From positions 97,001 to 161,000 of the forward strand of contig JACEVL010000146.1 of assembly GCA_020284085.1 (NCBI GenBank): DNA of 64,000 nucleotides, given 5' to 3'. Numbering within the stretch: the first letter of the stretch is position 1; every line of letters begins with the position of its first letter. Shown in pieces: positions 23,750 to 37,018 of the stretch. A model generated the notes under the pieces. It did no database searches and was not told the DNA's origin. It was given only the letters and a program-made list of their open reading frames with translations. Position numbers and translations under genes: made by a program. The DNA comes from Aporrectodea caliginosa (Eukaryota > Annelida > Clitellata > Crassiclitellata > Lumbricidae).

Positions 23750-24450
23750 AGGTATGTGGGCTGATCATGAGTCAGAAGGCAAAGCACCTTGAAGCTGAAG
23801 CAATTTCGCAGTAAGGATGAAACTATAGAGTGTTTTGGGAATTTCAGCAAAGTATTCACAACCCTGATGCATTCATATGCACTATATAGCGTCGACTATG
23901 GCAGTGCTATCTATGCGGGCTTAATCCTATCGCACATTAATCAGTTGCAATCTGTGCTAAATGCCAAGGCATGCCTGATAGGAGGCATACTAATATTTGG
24001 GGCATAATATCTAGCTTTATACGGGAGGAGCTGCACTGGCTGCCTAAGCAAAAACGCATTGAGTTTTTAAGATCCTAATGCTTATGCGCAATTGTCTTGC
24101 AGGCCAAGCCCAGTCTATCTTAGGTAGCTTTGTGTGCAGGTGTTATCCATACTATGCCGTAGATTCCTGCGCTCTGCCACGCAAGGCGACCTGGTTGTCC
24201 CTAGGACACGAACTTCCAACTCGTTCTAAGGTGCTTCATAAAAGCTTTGCTGTGGTCGGTCCATCTTTCTGGAATACGTTGCATAGCATCCTCCGTAATG
24301 AACTTCTTGGTCTTTCCTTGCCCCTTTTCCGCAGACGTTTGAAAACCATTCTTTTCGATCGTGGTTTGGTGTTGTGAGGTCGGGAGCGCCTCTGAGGAGT
24401 TTCTCTTGAAGTGGCGCTATATAAATTTACGATTATGATTACGATTACTC
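23750..24450 (+). mobile_element. Non-LTR retrotransposon (CR1-like LINE) 3' remnant
   Basis: Broken reading frames show the C-terminus of a LINE reverse transcriptase: YGSAIYAGLILSHINQLQSV, LHWLPKQKRI, SFAVVGPSFWNTLHS and RRRLKTILF. The frame shifts at least once and stops interrupt it. The tail GGCGCTATATAAAT at 24413 is followed by ACGATTATGATTACGATTA, a typical short-repeat tail. Confidence 0.85.
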
Positions 24451-24605
24451 TGGCTAAAAGAGTCGCGCACGCTAATGGGTTCGAAGGTTCAAAGGTCAAA
24501 TGTTTTCTAACTAAAAATCTATACAACTGTTCAAGTCGCACCATCGAAAGGTGAATTAATTTCTAAAAGAATGTATTATTGAAAATACCAGACTATAGTC
24601 GAATG

Positions 24606-24712
24606 GCTGCCTGCCTGCCCGCCTGCCTGCCCGCCTGCCTGCCTGCCTGCCTGCCTGCCCGCCTGACCGCCTGCCTGCCCGCCTGCCTGACCGCCTGCCT
24701 GCCTGTCTGCCT
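24606..24712. repeat. (GCCT)n microsatellite
   Basis: GCCTGCCT array with GCCC and GACC variants. Confidence 0.9.
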
Positions 24713-25302
24713 GCATGTATGCTAGTCTGCACTAGTGGTAGTCTAGTGCCACACTGAATTGCAAGTGTAACGGTTATATAACAGACAGATCAACAGAAGG
24801 GTTTGATAATTTAAGGGAGAATTAAAGTGGGAGGAGATGAGGAGGAGGAGAAGGGATATTAAAATAAAGGGGGAGGAGAATAAAGAGAAGTTCAGAGGGA
24901 TAGAGGAGGAGGCAGGGGACACTGAAAAGCTAGATAGCGAGAAAGGAAGAGGGCGAGAAGGGAAGGGAAGGGAGTGGAAGGGGTGGGAGGAAGGCTTCAA
25001 TGATTGTCATGAAAAATTAGCAAAGTTGGTCGAGGAGACGAGGCGTTAGCTCATTGATGACCCACTGTTTCTTGCGATGAGTTTCACCGAAGCAAACAAC
25101 TCCCACCCATCCACCCACAGTCTCCCTCCCCCCCACCGCATCTTCATCGTCGTCTTCCTCCTCCTCCTCCTCCTCCTATTGCTCTTTGTCTGCTGCAGCA
25201 TCTGGCTGGTCATCTGCTGCTGACCCTCTTCCACGCATAAATGACCCGTGTCCATTGACTGACCACAGACCACAAAGATAACTGACCGAGTGTACACAAG
25301 AG

Positions 25303-25830
25303 TCATCAGTCAGCCAGTCAATCAGTCAGTAGGTCAATCAGTCAGTCAGTCAGTCAGTCAGTTAGTTATTCAATCAGTCAGTCAGTCAGTCAGTCAACCA
25401 GCCAATCAGTCAGTCAGTCAGTTAGTCAATCAGTTAGTCAATCAGTCAGTCAGTTATTCAGTCAGTCAATCAGTCAGTTAGTCAATCAGTCAGTCAGTCA
25501 GTTATTTCATTCAGTCAGTCAGTCAGTCAGTTAGTTATTCAGTCAGTCGGTCAGTCAGTTAGTCAATCAGTCAGTTCAGTCAGTCAGTCAGTCAGTCAGT
25601 TAGTCAATCAGTCAGTCAGTCAGTTATTCAGTCAGTCAGTCAGTCAGTTAGTCAATCAGTCAGTCAGTTATTCAGTCAGTCAGTCAGTCAGTCAACCAGC
25701 CAATCAGTCAGTCAGTCAGTTAGTCAATCAGTTAGTCAGTCAATCAGTCGGTCAGTCAGTCAGTCAATCACTCAGTCGGTCAACCACTTAGTCAATCAGT
25801 CAGTCAGTCAATCAGTCAGTCAGTCGGTCT
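25303..25830. repeat. (AGTC)n tetranucleotide array
   Basis: About 530 bp of CAGT units with recurring TTAGTCAAT and CAACCAGCCAAT variants, showing larger-scale duplication within the array. Confidence 0.92.
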
Positions 25831-26049
25831 TCTCAGTCTCAGAGACTTCTCACTTCTCAGTCTCAGTCAGTCAGCGAGTTGGTCGGTAGTTCGATCGGTC
25901 AGTAAATTTGTCTGTAAGTCCGTCTATTTGTCCGTCTGTGACGGTCTGTCTGTTTGTGTGTACGACAGTGTACCTTGGCCTACATGCACATGCAAGTAAC
26001 AATGACAATAACAATGCGGACAACCATCAAGGAAACGTCATGATGCGAT

Positions 26050-26300
26050 ATTGAGAGTGATGACGACAATTAACGATGGTGATGATGGTAATAATGATGA
26101 CAATGCTGCAGCTGCTGATGATGATGATGAAAATGTAATTGTAGTTGTAGTAATGATGCGTCGACAAAGATAACGACGACTATGATGACGACGACGATGA
26201 TGATGACATTGATGATGACGATGATGAAGATGACGACGACGACGATGATGATATTTCTGATGATGGTGATGATGACGATGACGATGATGACGATGATCGT
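26050..26300. repeat. (GAT/GAC)n trinucleotide-rich stretch
   Basis: Imperfect GATGAC-rich array. Confidence 0.8.
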
Positions 26301-26451
26301 TAATTTGGTATGATGCATGGCTTCAGTCTTGTTAGTCTCGCGCGTGGACATATCTTTCTTTACAGCGGACGATATGATTGTCTTGTTTTGTTTAAAGAGG
26401 CAGCCGCCGCTTTGCTTCATCAAATCATTAGTCTTCGTATATTCTCTTCCT

Positions 26452-26795
<344 letters not shown>

Positions 26796-27035
26796 TTTCT
26801 CTCTTTGATACGTATCTGGGGTTGTGACTGTTGCGCAGGGTTAGACAGTTGCTGCGAATCAGAGAACCTTCCTAAATGGTTCCGTGTTTACCCTCCTCCC
26901 TTCTCTACTCCTCATTCGTTTAAAGGTTCTTCGCTGCCTCTTTCTCTCTGTTGTTCTCATCCTCTTTCTCCTTTCCTATCTGCTCCCCCTTTATCTACCC
27001 CTCATCCTTCTAGTTACCCTTTCCTTTTCCTCCTT

Positions 27036-27346
<311 letters not shown>

Positions 27347-27429
27347 CTTTATCATCTCCTTCTTCCTTTCCTCTCCTTCCTTCTCGTCCGGGCGTCCGTC
27401 GTACAGACGAATGCGAGAAAGAAGTAGAA

Positions 27430-28085
27430 GGGGAGTAAGCCCCTAACCTGTGACTCACGATCTTAATTCCAGATCTCCGACTGCTGCACCCTCTGGCGAG
27501 TAAGACGCCCTCTGGCGAATCCAACGACGACGCCACCGTATCAACGCTTGGCGACCGTCACTGACCGCCAGACGGCACTGGGCAAACCAGCCATGGCCAC
27601 TGAGACCCCTTCGTACCCACCACCACCACTACCACGACTACCACTACCACCACCACCACTACCACCGCCAACGACGACATCCATATTAATGTCAAGCGCC
27701 GCTTTCTCCCATCTCCTACGACACTCCGTTCATTATACCAACTCCCGGCGGCCGTTACGATGCCCGCCATCGACCCCTTGCCCTCCCGCCCCAAAGAGGC
27801 GCCCTCCGGCTGGCCAGCAGATACGCCGCCACCGTCTGCCCCTCCGTCCGTCCGTCCGTCCGTCCGTCCTTCGCAGCCTGATCAAACGAACAACTGGCTT
27901 CGGTCGGTTCGTGGCGCGTGGGACCCATTAAAATTAACGCCGCTCAACGATAAATCACGCCGATAGGACAAACTATGACACAGCTGATGATAGCCAACGC
28001 CGCCGCCAACGCCAGACAACGGCGCACATCACCACCACCGGATCAGGGACTGTGCGCCATCGCCGACAACACCGGCGACCGAAAT
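27430..28085. promoter_or_regulatory. GC-rich island with paired CTCF-like cores and an E-box
   Basis: Two tandem copies of CCCTCTGGCGA, 19 bp apart, near 27489 and 27508 (CTCF-like on the minus strand). A CAGCTG E-box is at 27981-27986. The rest is CpG-rich with (CCA)n and (CCGT)n runs. No supported coding region. Confidence 0.3.
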
Positions 28086-28974
28086 GAAAGCGTTCATTAT
28101 CAGTAGTCTTAGTTCCGGTTGCTGCTTGCAACGACGCCTGTTCAGCTATATCCCTTCCTCCCCTCTCTCCCTCTCTCCCTTTCTCTCTCTCCCTTTCTCT
28201 TGTGCCTTCTCTGTCTCTGTTTCGATGCTACTCTTCAATCCTGTCTGGTTCTTTGCTAAGCTCCTAGTCTTTGTTAGTTTCCCGTTTAATTCAATTCCGC
28301 CCGTGTTTAAATTTCTTTTCCACACTTCTTTCCTTCCATTCTTAACATGTTTCCGTCATCGTTTAGCCTACCACTGTCTTCTCACCCGACCACTTTCCTC
28401 AATTCCTTTCCAAAGAGCAGCGAGCTCTGGATTACTTTTGATCTGTAAGGAAAATCAAACTACTCATGATTCACGCGGCCAAGTATTGTAACAACGCAGC
28501 TGGTAACAATCCTTTCCGTTTGCAGCGTCTGGCCATTTACGTAACATTGAATGTCCCTAACTCTCTCTAAACAACGCTATACAGCATGCATTCGTCGAAA
28601 CATTCACGAAGACAGTTTATGAATGTCAATATTCAATTAATCCGATGTTTTCTAATATCCTACCTATTCCAGCCTCATAATTTTCTTATTATCGATCTCC
28701 GAACTTTCCCCTAGTAGACATTCAGGATCTGAGTTGTGGGTTTCTGTAGCCTACACGAACATTTCGATGTCTTACTGGTAGATTGTTCGTCGTCGAAGAT
28801 AAGGAATTCCTTCGTTAAATCTCCTCTCTCAAGTCTAACCATGCAGATATCGATGCGTGTAGGACTGTAGCTCAATCACCAAACTTCATCTCGACAGCTT
28901 CACAGTTTCTCTCGATCACCATCGACTCTGACAACGATCTATGTCTCTGTAACAAATGTATCGTATCGTCTCTA

Positions 28975-29410
28975 ACGATTTTTATAGCGCCTCTCTCTCA
29001 GAATAACTATTCAGAGGCGCTTTCAGCACGAAAACCTCGGGAAAAAACGTCTCCGAGGAACGAGAGACCAAAAAGGAAAATGTAAGTCATTAGTTTACAC
29101 CTAAGTGTAGGGGAAGGTCATTCCAAGTATAGCGGACCAACCACAGCAAATGCCCGGCGTTGAGCCAAGGCAGTTCTAGTCCTAGGAACGACAAGATCAA
29201 GCCAAATCAGAGCGCAAGGAACGAGATGAGGTCGCAGATAACGACTTTCGCATATTTTTTTCAGAAAGGTACTTTGGGGCACTGCATGTATGAATGTGTT
29301 GATACAGCGACAATCAACCTCACACAAGATGGAAATCGCCTCCGATTCGCCTTATGCCAATGTAACTCTTCGTTCACACCTTTACAACGACTTCTCTAGA
29401 GTTGATTTAT
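28975..29410 (-). mobile_element. LINE 3' remnant, minus strand
   Basis: The minus strand reads RTALAQRRAFAVVGPLYLE and other residues of the LINE C-terminal region, then ends with the complement of TTTTTATAGCGCC at 28981, the same 3' terminus as the copy at 24413. Confidence 0.6.
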
Positions 29411-30119
29411 AACCATAACCATAATCATCATTTTATTGTAGCCAAACAGGTATACACAGACGATACTAAATACAAGTATTTCGAGTGGTTACAACAGGGG
29501 GACCAGAAGGGACCTTGGTCCCACTAAGTATAGGGCCCCCTAATTATCAGTTTCAGTATTGGATGGCGATTAGTTAAACAATAACAGTTGCAGTTTTACA
29601 ATTTGACATTATGTAAATATTAACAACATCGTTTATCGTTTCATACACAACTGTCATAAATACAGATCGAACTCACTCTATAGCAATATTCATTCCACAG
29701 TTAAGTATACGATCTGGAGTTACATACTTTATCGTTTTATACGGAGCGTCCTTCGCCTTGAAAGGAAAACGTGTAAACATGAAGAAGAGAAATCTGACGA
29801 CTGTAACAGTTCCGATGCGCTTGGCAAAGATCGTCTGCCCCGAATCAAAAAGAACCAGAAAGAGTGCCAACCGTTTTTAACCGGCTGTCTGCTCGCCATT
29901 CTTATTCGGGACCCATGGTATGCAATTTCCCGATAGCGTAATCTTAACTATGATGCTGCTCTATTTTATGCCGGCTATTTTATAATTACAACCAAACATG
30001 CAAGTATACTTAATCGTATACGGTCCCTATACATATAGTCTAGTATAAACAGACCTATACAACAAACTCGCATTAAATGCGAATAATATAGACTAGAGAA
30101 TCGTTGCACCATATCAGCT

Positions 30120-30230
30120 TCATAATCATCATCATCATCATCGTAATCGTCTTCGTCACCATCATCATCAATCACCATCACCAACGGCTGCAGCATCAAC
30201 GACATCATCATCGTCGTCGTCATAATCGTT
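30120..30230. repeat. (CAT)n-rich stretch
   Basis: Imperfect ATC/CAT trinucleotides, no gene. Confidence 0.7.
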
Positions 30231-30370
30231 ACGTATGCATGTATGTATATGTTTGTGTGTGTCAAAGATGTGCGCCGAACGCAACCAATGAAATGACAGC
30301 AGATCATATTGACCGCTTCCGGTCATGCGCCGACGGATATTGTGGCCCATGGGCGTCATCAGGTTTACAT

Positions 30371-30377
30371 CCATCCA

Positions 30378-30474
<97 letters not shown>

Positions 30475-30489
30475 ATGTCTCTCTCTATA

Positions 30490-30542
<53 letters not shown>

Positions 30543-30555
30543 GTCCTTCTGTCTG
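30371..30555. repeat. (CATC)n and (CT)n microsatellite
   Basis: Three CATC units, then about 85 bp of pure CT and an interrupted CT tract. Confidence 0.95.
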
Positions 30556-30754
30556 TTTCCTTGTCTTATCGGAATGACCTGACTGTTGGCTTGGCACATG
30601 GAAATTATGGAATTGATGCTCAGTGACGTAACTAGAAATTTTCGTTTGGGTGGGCTTTGCCTTGTACAAATATGCAATTACGCTTGCAGTTTCGTGTGCA
30701 AGAGACTACGGCGCCGTGGAAGTTTGATCTATTACAGAGAATCTACCCAGTGCG

Positions 30755-30855
30755 TAACTCCGCCACTGCTCGTATACTCTGGCAGTGCCAGTCCCAAGCC
30801 TAGATGAAGGAGGAGGGCGATGCTAATGATCTATGTTATCACACAGTGTACTCAA
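30755..30855 (+). repeat. Dispersed SINE-like repeat, copy 1
   Basis: Shares CCAGTCCCAAGCC, GGAGGAGGGCGA and TGTTAT blocks in order with copies near 33200, 35485 (minus), 37746 and 50320. Confidence 0.7.
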
Positions 30856-31017
30856 ACTACTGTTACTACCCTGCGTGTCTGTTTGGTTGTCTATTTCAGT
30901 GCGTTTCTTTGTATATAATTTATGGCACTATTTCTCAGTGCATGTCTTTTGTCGATTTCACTTCGACTGTGTATATTGAAGCCAATTGTCAAAGGATAGA
31001 CTGTTGACTTATCACTG

Positions 31018-33018
31018 TTTGAATGTCCTTTTCCCTATCACTGAATGTCCTTTTACCTATCACTGAATGTCCTTTTACCTATAACTGAATGTCCTTTTAC
31101 CCTATCACTGAATGTCCTTTTACCCTATCACTGAATGTTCTTGTCCCTATCTCTGAATGTCCTTTTACCCTATCACTGAATGTCCTCTTCCCTATCACTG
31201 AATGTCCTTTTACCCTATCACTGAATGTCCTTTTACCTATCTCTGAATGTCCTTTTACCCTATCACTGAATGTCCTTTTACCCTATCACTAAATGTTCTT
31301 GTCCCTATCACTAAATGTTCTTGTCCCTATCACTAAATGTCCTATTACCTATCACTAAATGTCCTTTTACCCTATCACTAAATGTCCTTTTACCTATCAC
31401 TCCAATGTCCTTTTACCTATCACTGAATGTCCTTTTACCCTATCACTAAATGTCCTTTTACCTATCACTAAATGTCCTTTTCCCTATCACTGAATGTCCT
31501 TTTACCCTATCACTGAATGTACTTTTACCTATAAGTGAATGTCCTTTTACCTATCAATGAATGTCCTTTTACGCTATCACTGAATTTCCTTTTCCCTATC
31601 ACTAAATGTCCTTTTACCCTATCACTGAATGTCCTTTTCCCTATCACTAAATGTCCTTTTACCCTATCACTAAATGTCCTTTTACCTATCACTTAATGTC
31701 CTTTTACCTATCACTAAATGTCCTTTTACCTATCACTGAATGTCCTTTTACCCTATCACTAAATGTCCATTTACCTATCACTTAATGTCCTTTTCCCTAT
31801 CACTGAATGTCCTTTTACCCTATCACTGAATGTTCTTGTCCCTATCTCTGAATGTCCTTTTACGCTATCACTGAATGTCCTCTTCCCTATCACTGAATGT
31901 CCTTTTACCCTATCACTTAATGTCCTTTTACCTATCTCTGAATGTCCTTTTACCCTATCACTGAATGTCCTTTTACCCTATCACTAAATGTTCTTGTCCC
32001 TATCACTAAATGTTCTTGTCCCTATCACTAAATGTCCTATTACCTATCACTAAATGTCCTTTTACCCTATAACTAAATGTCCTTTTACCTATCACTTAAT
32101 GTCCTTTTACCTATCACTGAATGTCCTTTTACCCTATCACTAAATGTCCTTATACCCTATCACTAAATGTCCTTTTCCCTATCACTGAATGTCCTTTTAC
32201 CCTATCACTGAATGTACTTTTACCTATAAGTGAATGTCCTTTTACCTATCAATGAATGTCCTTTTACGCTATCACTGAATTTCCTTTTCCCTATCACTAA
32301 ATGTCCTTTTACCCTATCACTGAATGTCCTTTTCCCTATCACTAAATGTCCTTTTACCCTATCACTAAATGTCCTTTTACCTATCACTTAATGTCCTTTT
32401 ACCTATCACTAAATGTCCTTTTACCTATCACTGAATGTCCTTTTACCCTATCACTAAATGTCCATTTACCTATCACTTAATGTCCTTTTCCCTATCACTG
32501 AATGTCCTTTTACCCTATCACTGAATGTACTTTTACCTATAAGTGAATGTCCTTTTACCTATCAATGAATGTCCTTTTACGCTATCACTGAATTTCCTTT
32601 TCCCTATCACTAAATGTCCTTTTACCCTATCACTTAATGTCCTTTTCCCTATCACTAAATGTCCTTTTACCCTATCACTAAATGTCCTTTTACCTATCAC
32701 TTAATGTCCTTTTACCTATCACTAAATGTCCTTTTCCCTATCACTGAATGTCCTTTTACCTATCACTAAATGTCCTTCTACCCTATCACTAAATGTCCTT
32801 TTACCCTATCACTTAATGTCCTTTTCCCTATCACTAAATGTCCTTTTACCCTATCACTTAATGTCGTTTTACCTATCACTTAATGTCCTTTTACCTATCA
32901 CTAAATGTCCTTTTACCCTATCACTTAATGTCCTTTTACCTATCACTAAATGTCCTTTTACCCTATCACTAAATGTCCTTTTACCCTATCACTTAATGTT
33001 CTTTTCCCTATCACTGAA
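31018..33018. repeat. 2-kb minisatellite, 22-23 bp unit, with 695-bp higher-order structure
   Basis: Roughly 85-90 copies of CACTGAATGTCCTTTTAC plus CCTAT or CTAT, so periods of 22 and 23 alternate. Rare variants recur 695 bp apart: TGTTCTTGTCCCTATCTC at 31136 and 31831, AAATGTCCATTTACC at 31761 and 32456, and TGAATGTACTTTTACC at 31514 and 32209. The last variant occurs again at 32522 (+313). No CRISPR-like unique spacers. Confidence 0.96.
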
Positions 33019-33199
33019 TGTATGCATTTGCTCTGTTTCTGCTCTGTCCACAAATCAGTATGCGCTGTTTCCGCGTCCGCGCAGCAGTATGTGTGTGTCG
33101 ATGTTTCTGCATGTGTGTAATTGTGTATGTATGCATTCGATATCGAACTCGGCTACTGCATGCCCGTGGTGCCCTCATTGTGCCCGTCCATATAATTAT

Positions 33200-33272
33200 A
33201 GGCTGGATAAAGAGAGAGAACGACGCCAATCATCTCTGTTATGACAAAACGTCGTTAAACAGCAACCAACCA
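33200..33272 (+). repeat. Dispersed SINE-like repeat, copy 2 (partial)
   Basis: GGCTGGATAAAG, ATCATCTCTGTTATGAC and CGTCGTTAAACAGCAACCAA match the 3' half of the family. Confidence 0.55.
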
Positions 33273-33429
33273 TGTATGTATTCTATGCATGTCTGCTGTT
33301 ATGCCTGTACGTATGTTGTGTGTACATATATCTGAGTGTATGTATGTATTTATCTGGCTTTTTATACAGCGTATTTAAAACCTCACAAGGTGTATGCGTA
33401 TGTCACTGTGTATATATACATACGTGTAG

Positions 33430-33795
33430 AGTATGTCTGTCTGTGTGTCCGTGTTTCTGTCTGTGTGTCTATCTGTCGCTCTGTTTGGCTGCCTATGTCT
33501 GCCTCTCTGTTTGTCTGTCTGTGTGTCTGTGTGTGATTTTTTGTGTCTGTCTGTCTGTCTCTATCTGTGTCTGTATGTAACTGTTACTGTTTGCCTATAT
33601 ATATGTGTGTATGTCTGTTTGTCCATCTGTCTGCCTATCTGTCTGTCTGACAGTGTCTGTATATGTCTATCCGTGTATCAGTATGTATATATTGCCATTT
33701 ATGTAGTGCTTTATACAAGAACCTCACGAAGGTGTCTGTGTGTGAGCGTGCGTGTCTATCTGTCTGTGTGTCTGTCTGTCTGTCAGTCCTTCTAC
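33430..33795. repeat. TCTG/TGTG-rich low-complexity stretch
   Basis: Imperfect TCTGTCTG and TGTGTC units. Confidence 0.8.
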
Positions 33796-33829
33796 CCCTC
33801 CGTCTGCCCGTACAGCCACTTACCGAAGA

Positions 33830-34680
33830 CGCTTGTAGCCAGACGACGACGGACGACGGCTTTTAATCGTAGTAATAGAACGGCCGAGCGATGTCCATTG
33901 TGGGCGTCTTGTACGTGAGGAGGCGCTGTTCCTTCGATACACGACCGCCACCCTTCGCCCACCACCACCACCCCCACCACCGACCGGTGGCAAGGGGGAG
34001 GGACCAGGGAGGAGGGATGGAGTGGACAAACGGCGGTGGTGGTGGTGGTGGCGGGGGGCCCGGGGGTCGTGTCAGCGTGAAGTGGCCGCATTACGCCCGG
34101 CATGGTCGGTCCGTCGATGGGGCAATAGTTGGCAATCGTCGTCGACGGTGGTTGCCATTAGAAGGAGGCGAGAGCGACGTCGGCAAACAATTAACTGGCG
34201 AAGAGATTGAAAGTCATTGAAAAGCTGTGTCAGAAACTGTTTAACTACATTCCAATCAACAGCTCTTAACGCCGTATCGACCGAACTCGATGGATGCTAC
34301 TAGGCAGCGACGACGGCGGGCCTTGCTGGTGGTAGTGGTCACACAGTGGTGGTGGTGGTGGTGGTCATGGTGGTGGTGGTGCTATGAAATATTAATTGAC
34401 GCGAGGTCGGCGTTTGATTTCTGGCATCGCAGAGACCTGTAAACAGAGAGGGTGCCAAGTGGAATCGCGCCTCCTCTCGCCAGTGACAATCAGCCATTTA
34501 CATCAATATCAATCCAAGACCTCGATTGTTACTCGTTGGCGGCAAACAACCCACTGGTTATTAGGTTAGCACAACAGACGAAGACGTCTCCTTGGAAACA
34601 AAGCACCGATGGATGGGGGCGGGGGGCTCTGTCATCGTTTAGATAGAACAAACCTAACGCCTTCGGTTTCTTAGTCTCCG
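33830..34680. promoter_or_regulatory. GC-rich island with unique core, candidate regulatory DNA
   Basis: CpG-rich with (CCA)n and (GGT)n runs around unique pieces. 34480-34560 holds ATTTACATCAATATCAATCC and GATTGTTAC (POU-, homeodomain- and Sox-like). No coding region supported. Confidence 0.3.
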
Positions 34681-34699
34681 TACGTTTAGATGGTTGCTG

Positions 34700-35335
34700 C
34701 GGTACTCCCTGTCTCTCTCTCTATCTCTGTCTCAGTCTCAGTCTCTGTCTGTCTCTGTCTCTGTCTCCTCTCTGTCTCTCTCTCTGTTTGTCTGTCTTTC
34801 TATCTCTCTGTCACTGTCCGTCTGTCTGTCTCTGTCTCTGTCTGTCTCTGTCTCTGTCTCAGTCTTACTCTCTCTCTCACTCACTCACTCACTCACTCAC
34901 TCACTCACTCACTCACTCTCTCACTCACTCACTCACTCACTCACTCACTCACTCACTCACTCACTCACTCACTCACTCACTCACTCACTCACTCACTCAC
35001 TCACTCACTCACTCACTCACTCACTTCTCACTCACTCACTCACTCACTCACTCACTCACCAAACTCTCTCTGTCTGTCTGTCCTCTTCTCACTCACTCGT
35101 TCATCACTCATTGACTCCTCACTCACTCACTCACTCACTCACTCACTCACTCACTCACTCACTCACTCACTCACTCTGTCTCTGTCTCTGTCTCTGTCTC
35201 TGTCTCTGTCTCTGTCTCTGTCTCTGTCTCTGTCTGTCTGTCTGTCTGTCTGTCTGTAGGTCTCTCTCTCTCACACACACACACACACACTCACTCACTC
35301 ATTCACTTACTCACTCACCTACTCACTCTTTCTAC
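34700..35335. repeat. (TCTG)n and (ACTC)n compound microsatellite
   Basis: CTGTCT blocks flank about 160 bp and about 60 bp of ACTC arrays, ending in a short (AC)n. Confidence 0.95.
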
Positions 35336-35484
35336 CATATCGTTTCTCAGGTTCTGCTGTATTCAGCTAAACGTTCCACTGTTCGCTTAAACTGTTGAAT
35401 TAACAGCGGATCGGATTTTATTTCCCTGCATGCGTTGTATTCAGTCTGTTTATTGAACGACTCCGTTATAACGATGATTAGTTC

Positions 35485-35565
35485 TCTGCTTAACGATGCT
35501 GTACCATAAACAAAGATGACTAATGTCGCCCTCCTCCTTTATCCAGGTTTTGTACTGGCAACAGA
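35485..35565 (-). repeat. Dispersed SINE-like repeat, copy 3
   Basis: Complement reads CCTGGATAAAGGAGGAGGGC, then GACATTAGTCATC and TTTG, then TCGTTAAGCAGAGAAC. Confidence 0.65.
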
Positions 35566-36029
35566 GCATGGTCAGTAGCAGAGTTCCTCGTCATATAACC
35601 AGTGTTTTATTTCTAGTGTTTAACGACATCTATGGCTGCCAGAGCCAATTGATGTCGACGACTTTGCATCAACTATTGAGATGTTTATCAAAAATACATA
35701 ACCTGCTGTTATTATCATGATTAGGCTAATGTAAATTTTGCTAAACTTTGTTATATATTTATGATATAATTTTGAACTATATTTATTGATGAACTTGAAG
35801 TAGGCCTACTTTACGTCTTAACACATCATGAAATAAACGTTTAAATTTTTCTGTGGCCTTTTATAAGCTGCTTGTCTTACCCACAACAATCGTTGGGCGG
35901 AAACTTCTACCATGTGTTATGTGGTAGTTATTTAACGTAGTGAAAGATGACTATTCACATAAGTATATATAATCGAATTCGGCGCATGAATTTTATGCAT
36001 GAAATATATGGTCAGTGCTACTGTGCTAC

Positions 36030-36405
36030 CAGGGCTGCCGACAGAAATTCCGGGCCCCTAGGCAGAGCAGTCACGGGCCCCTAACTATCCTTAGACTTTA
36101 TGAGAATTTTTGAACAAACTGAAATAATTACAGCTCAGATACGACCCTAAATTTTTTCTTACTTCCGCAAAACATTCTGATGATAAATTTTCAAAAAGAA
36201 AATTGTCACAAGCCGCATTTTGCGCCCTCCCGGGCCCCCTCGTTTTGCGCCACTGTATATTTTATAAGGCATAAAATCATAAACTTTGTATATCTGATTA
36301 TAATATATATCATAAGTTGATTGCGGGCCCGGCCCGGGCCCCTAAAAGTCGCCGGGCCCTGGGCATTTGCCCCCCTGCCCCCCTGCCCCCCTCTCGGCGG
36401 GCCTG
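36030..36405. mobile_element. hAT-type MITE, 376 bp, perfect target duplication
   Basis: Ends CAGGGCTGCCGACAG and CTCTCGGCGGGCCTG are imperfect inverted repeats. Perfect 8-bp duplications TGTGCTAC lie at 36022-36029 and 36406-36413. The interior is GGGCCC-rich at the ends and AT-rich in the middle, with no gene. Confidence 0.92.
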
Positions 36406-36689
36406 TGTGCTACTACTGAAAACGTGTTAAGTAATAATTTGAAAGACTTGCTGTTACAATAATATTCTAATGCCGAACAACACCTTAGCATAAAAATCAA
36501 TATGCGACGCTAGATAATTATCTCTTTTCGAACATTAACAAACTTCGCACTACTTTTCGAGTCGTATTGCCTGCTTCATATACGCGTATACGCCTACATG
36601 ATCTCAGTCCTGTTAAGTTGTTACTTGTTAACTGTTATCTGTCCATCCATTCCACCTAATCACTCCACCAGTAACTAAAACTAAATGAA

Positions 36690-36830
36690 ACGGGCGATCG
36701 AGCCTTTCCTGCAGTATATAGTCGCTGGCCCACCACGTGCCTGGAACCGTATTCCTACACCTATTCAGGATGCCAAACGCCCTTATGCTTTTAAAAAGCA
36801 GTTTAAAATGTTCTTGCTATGAAGCAACTC
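36690..36830 (+). mobile_element. LINE C-terminal remnant
   Basis: PPRAWNRIPTPIQDAKRPYA followed by FKKQFKMFLL and a stop resembles the WNxLP...FKxxLKxxL ending of LINE reverse transcriptases. Confidence 0.5.
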
Positions 36831-36867
36831 TTAGCATTTGCGCTGACAGTTGACAGTGTAAACCGTG

Positions 36868-37018
36868 GAGGGAGGCAGGGAGACAGAGAGGCAGGGAGAC
36901 AGGGAGGCAGGGAGGCAGGCAGGCAGAGAGGCAGGCAGGCAGGCAGGCAGGGAGGCAGGCAGGCAGGCAGACAGAGAGGGACGGAGTGACGGAGGGATGG
37001 AGAGAGGGAGGGAAGGAG
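36868..37018. repeat. (GGCA/GGGA)n purine-rich repeat
   Basis: Imperfect AGGCAGGC and GAGGGA units. Confidence 0.9.

Noticed and set aside
30605..30757. hAT MITE with CAGTGACGTAAC and TAACTCCGCCACTG ends
   Set aside because: No target duplication, and the right end belongs to the SINE-like repeat that begins TTACTCCGCC in another copy.
31018..33018. CRISPR-like array
   Set aside because: The repeats are adjacent variants of one 22-23 bp unit. There are no unique spacers, and the genome is eukaryotic.
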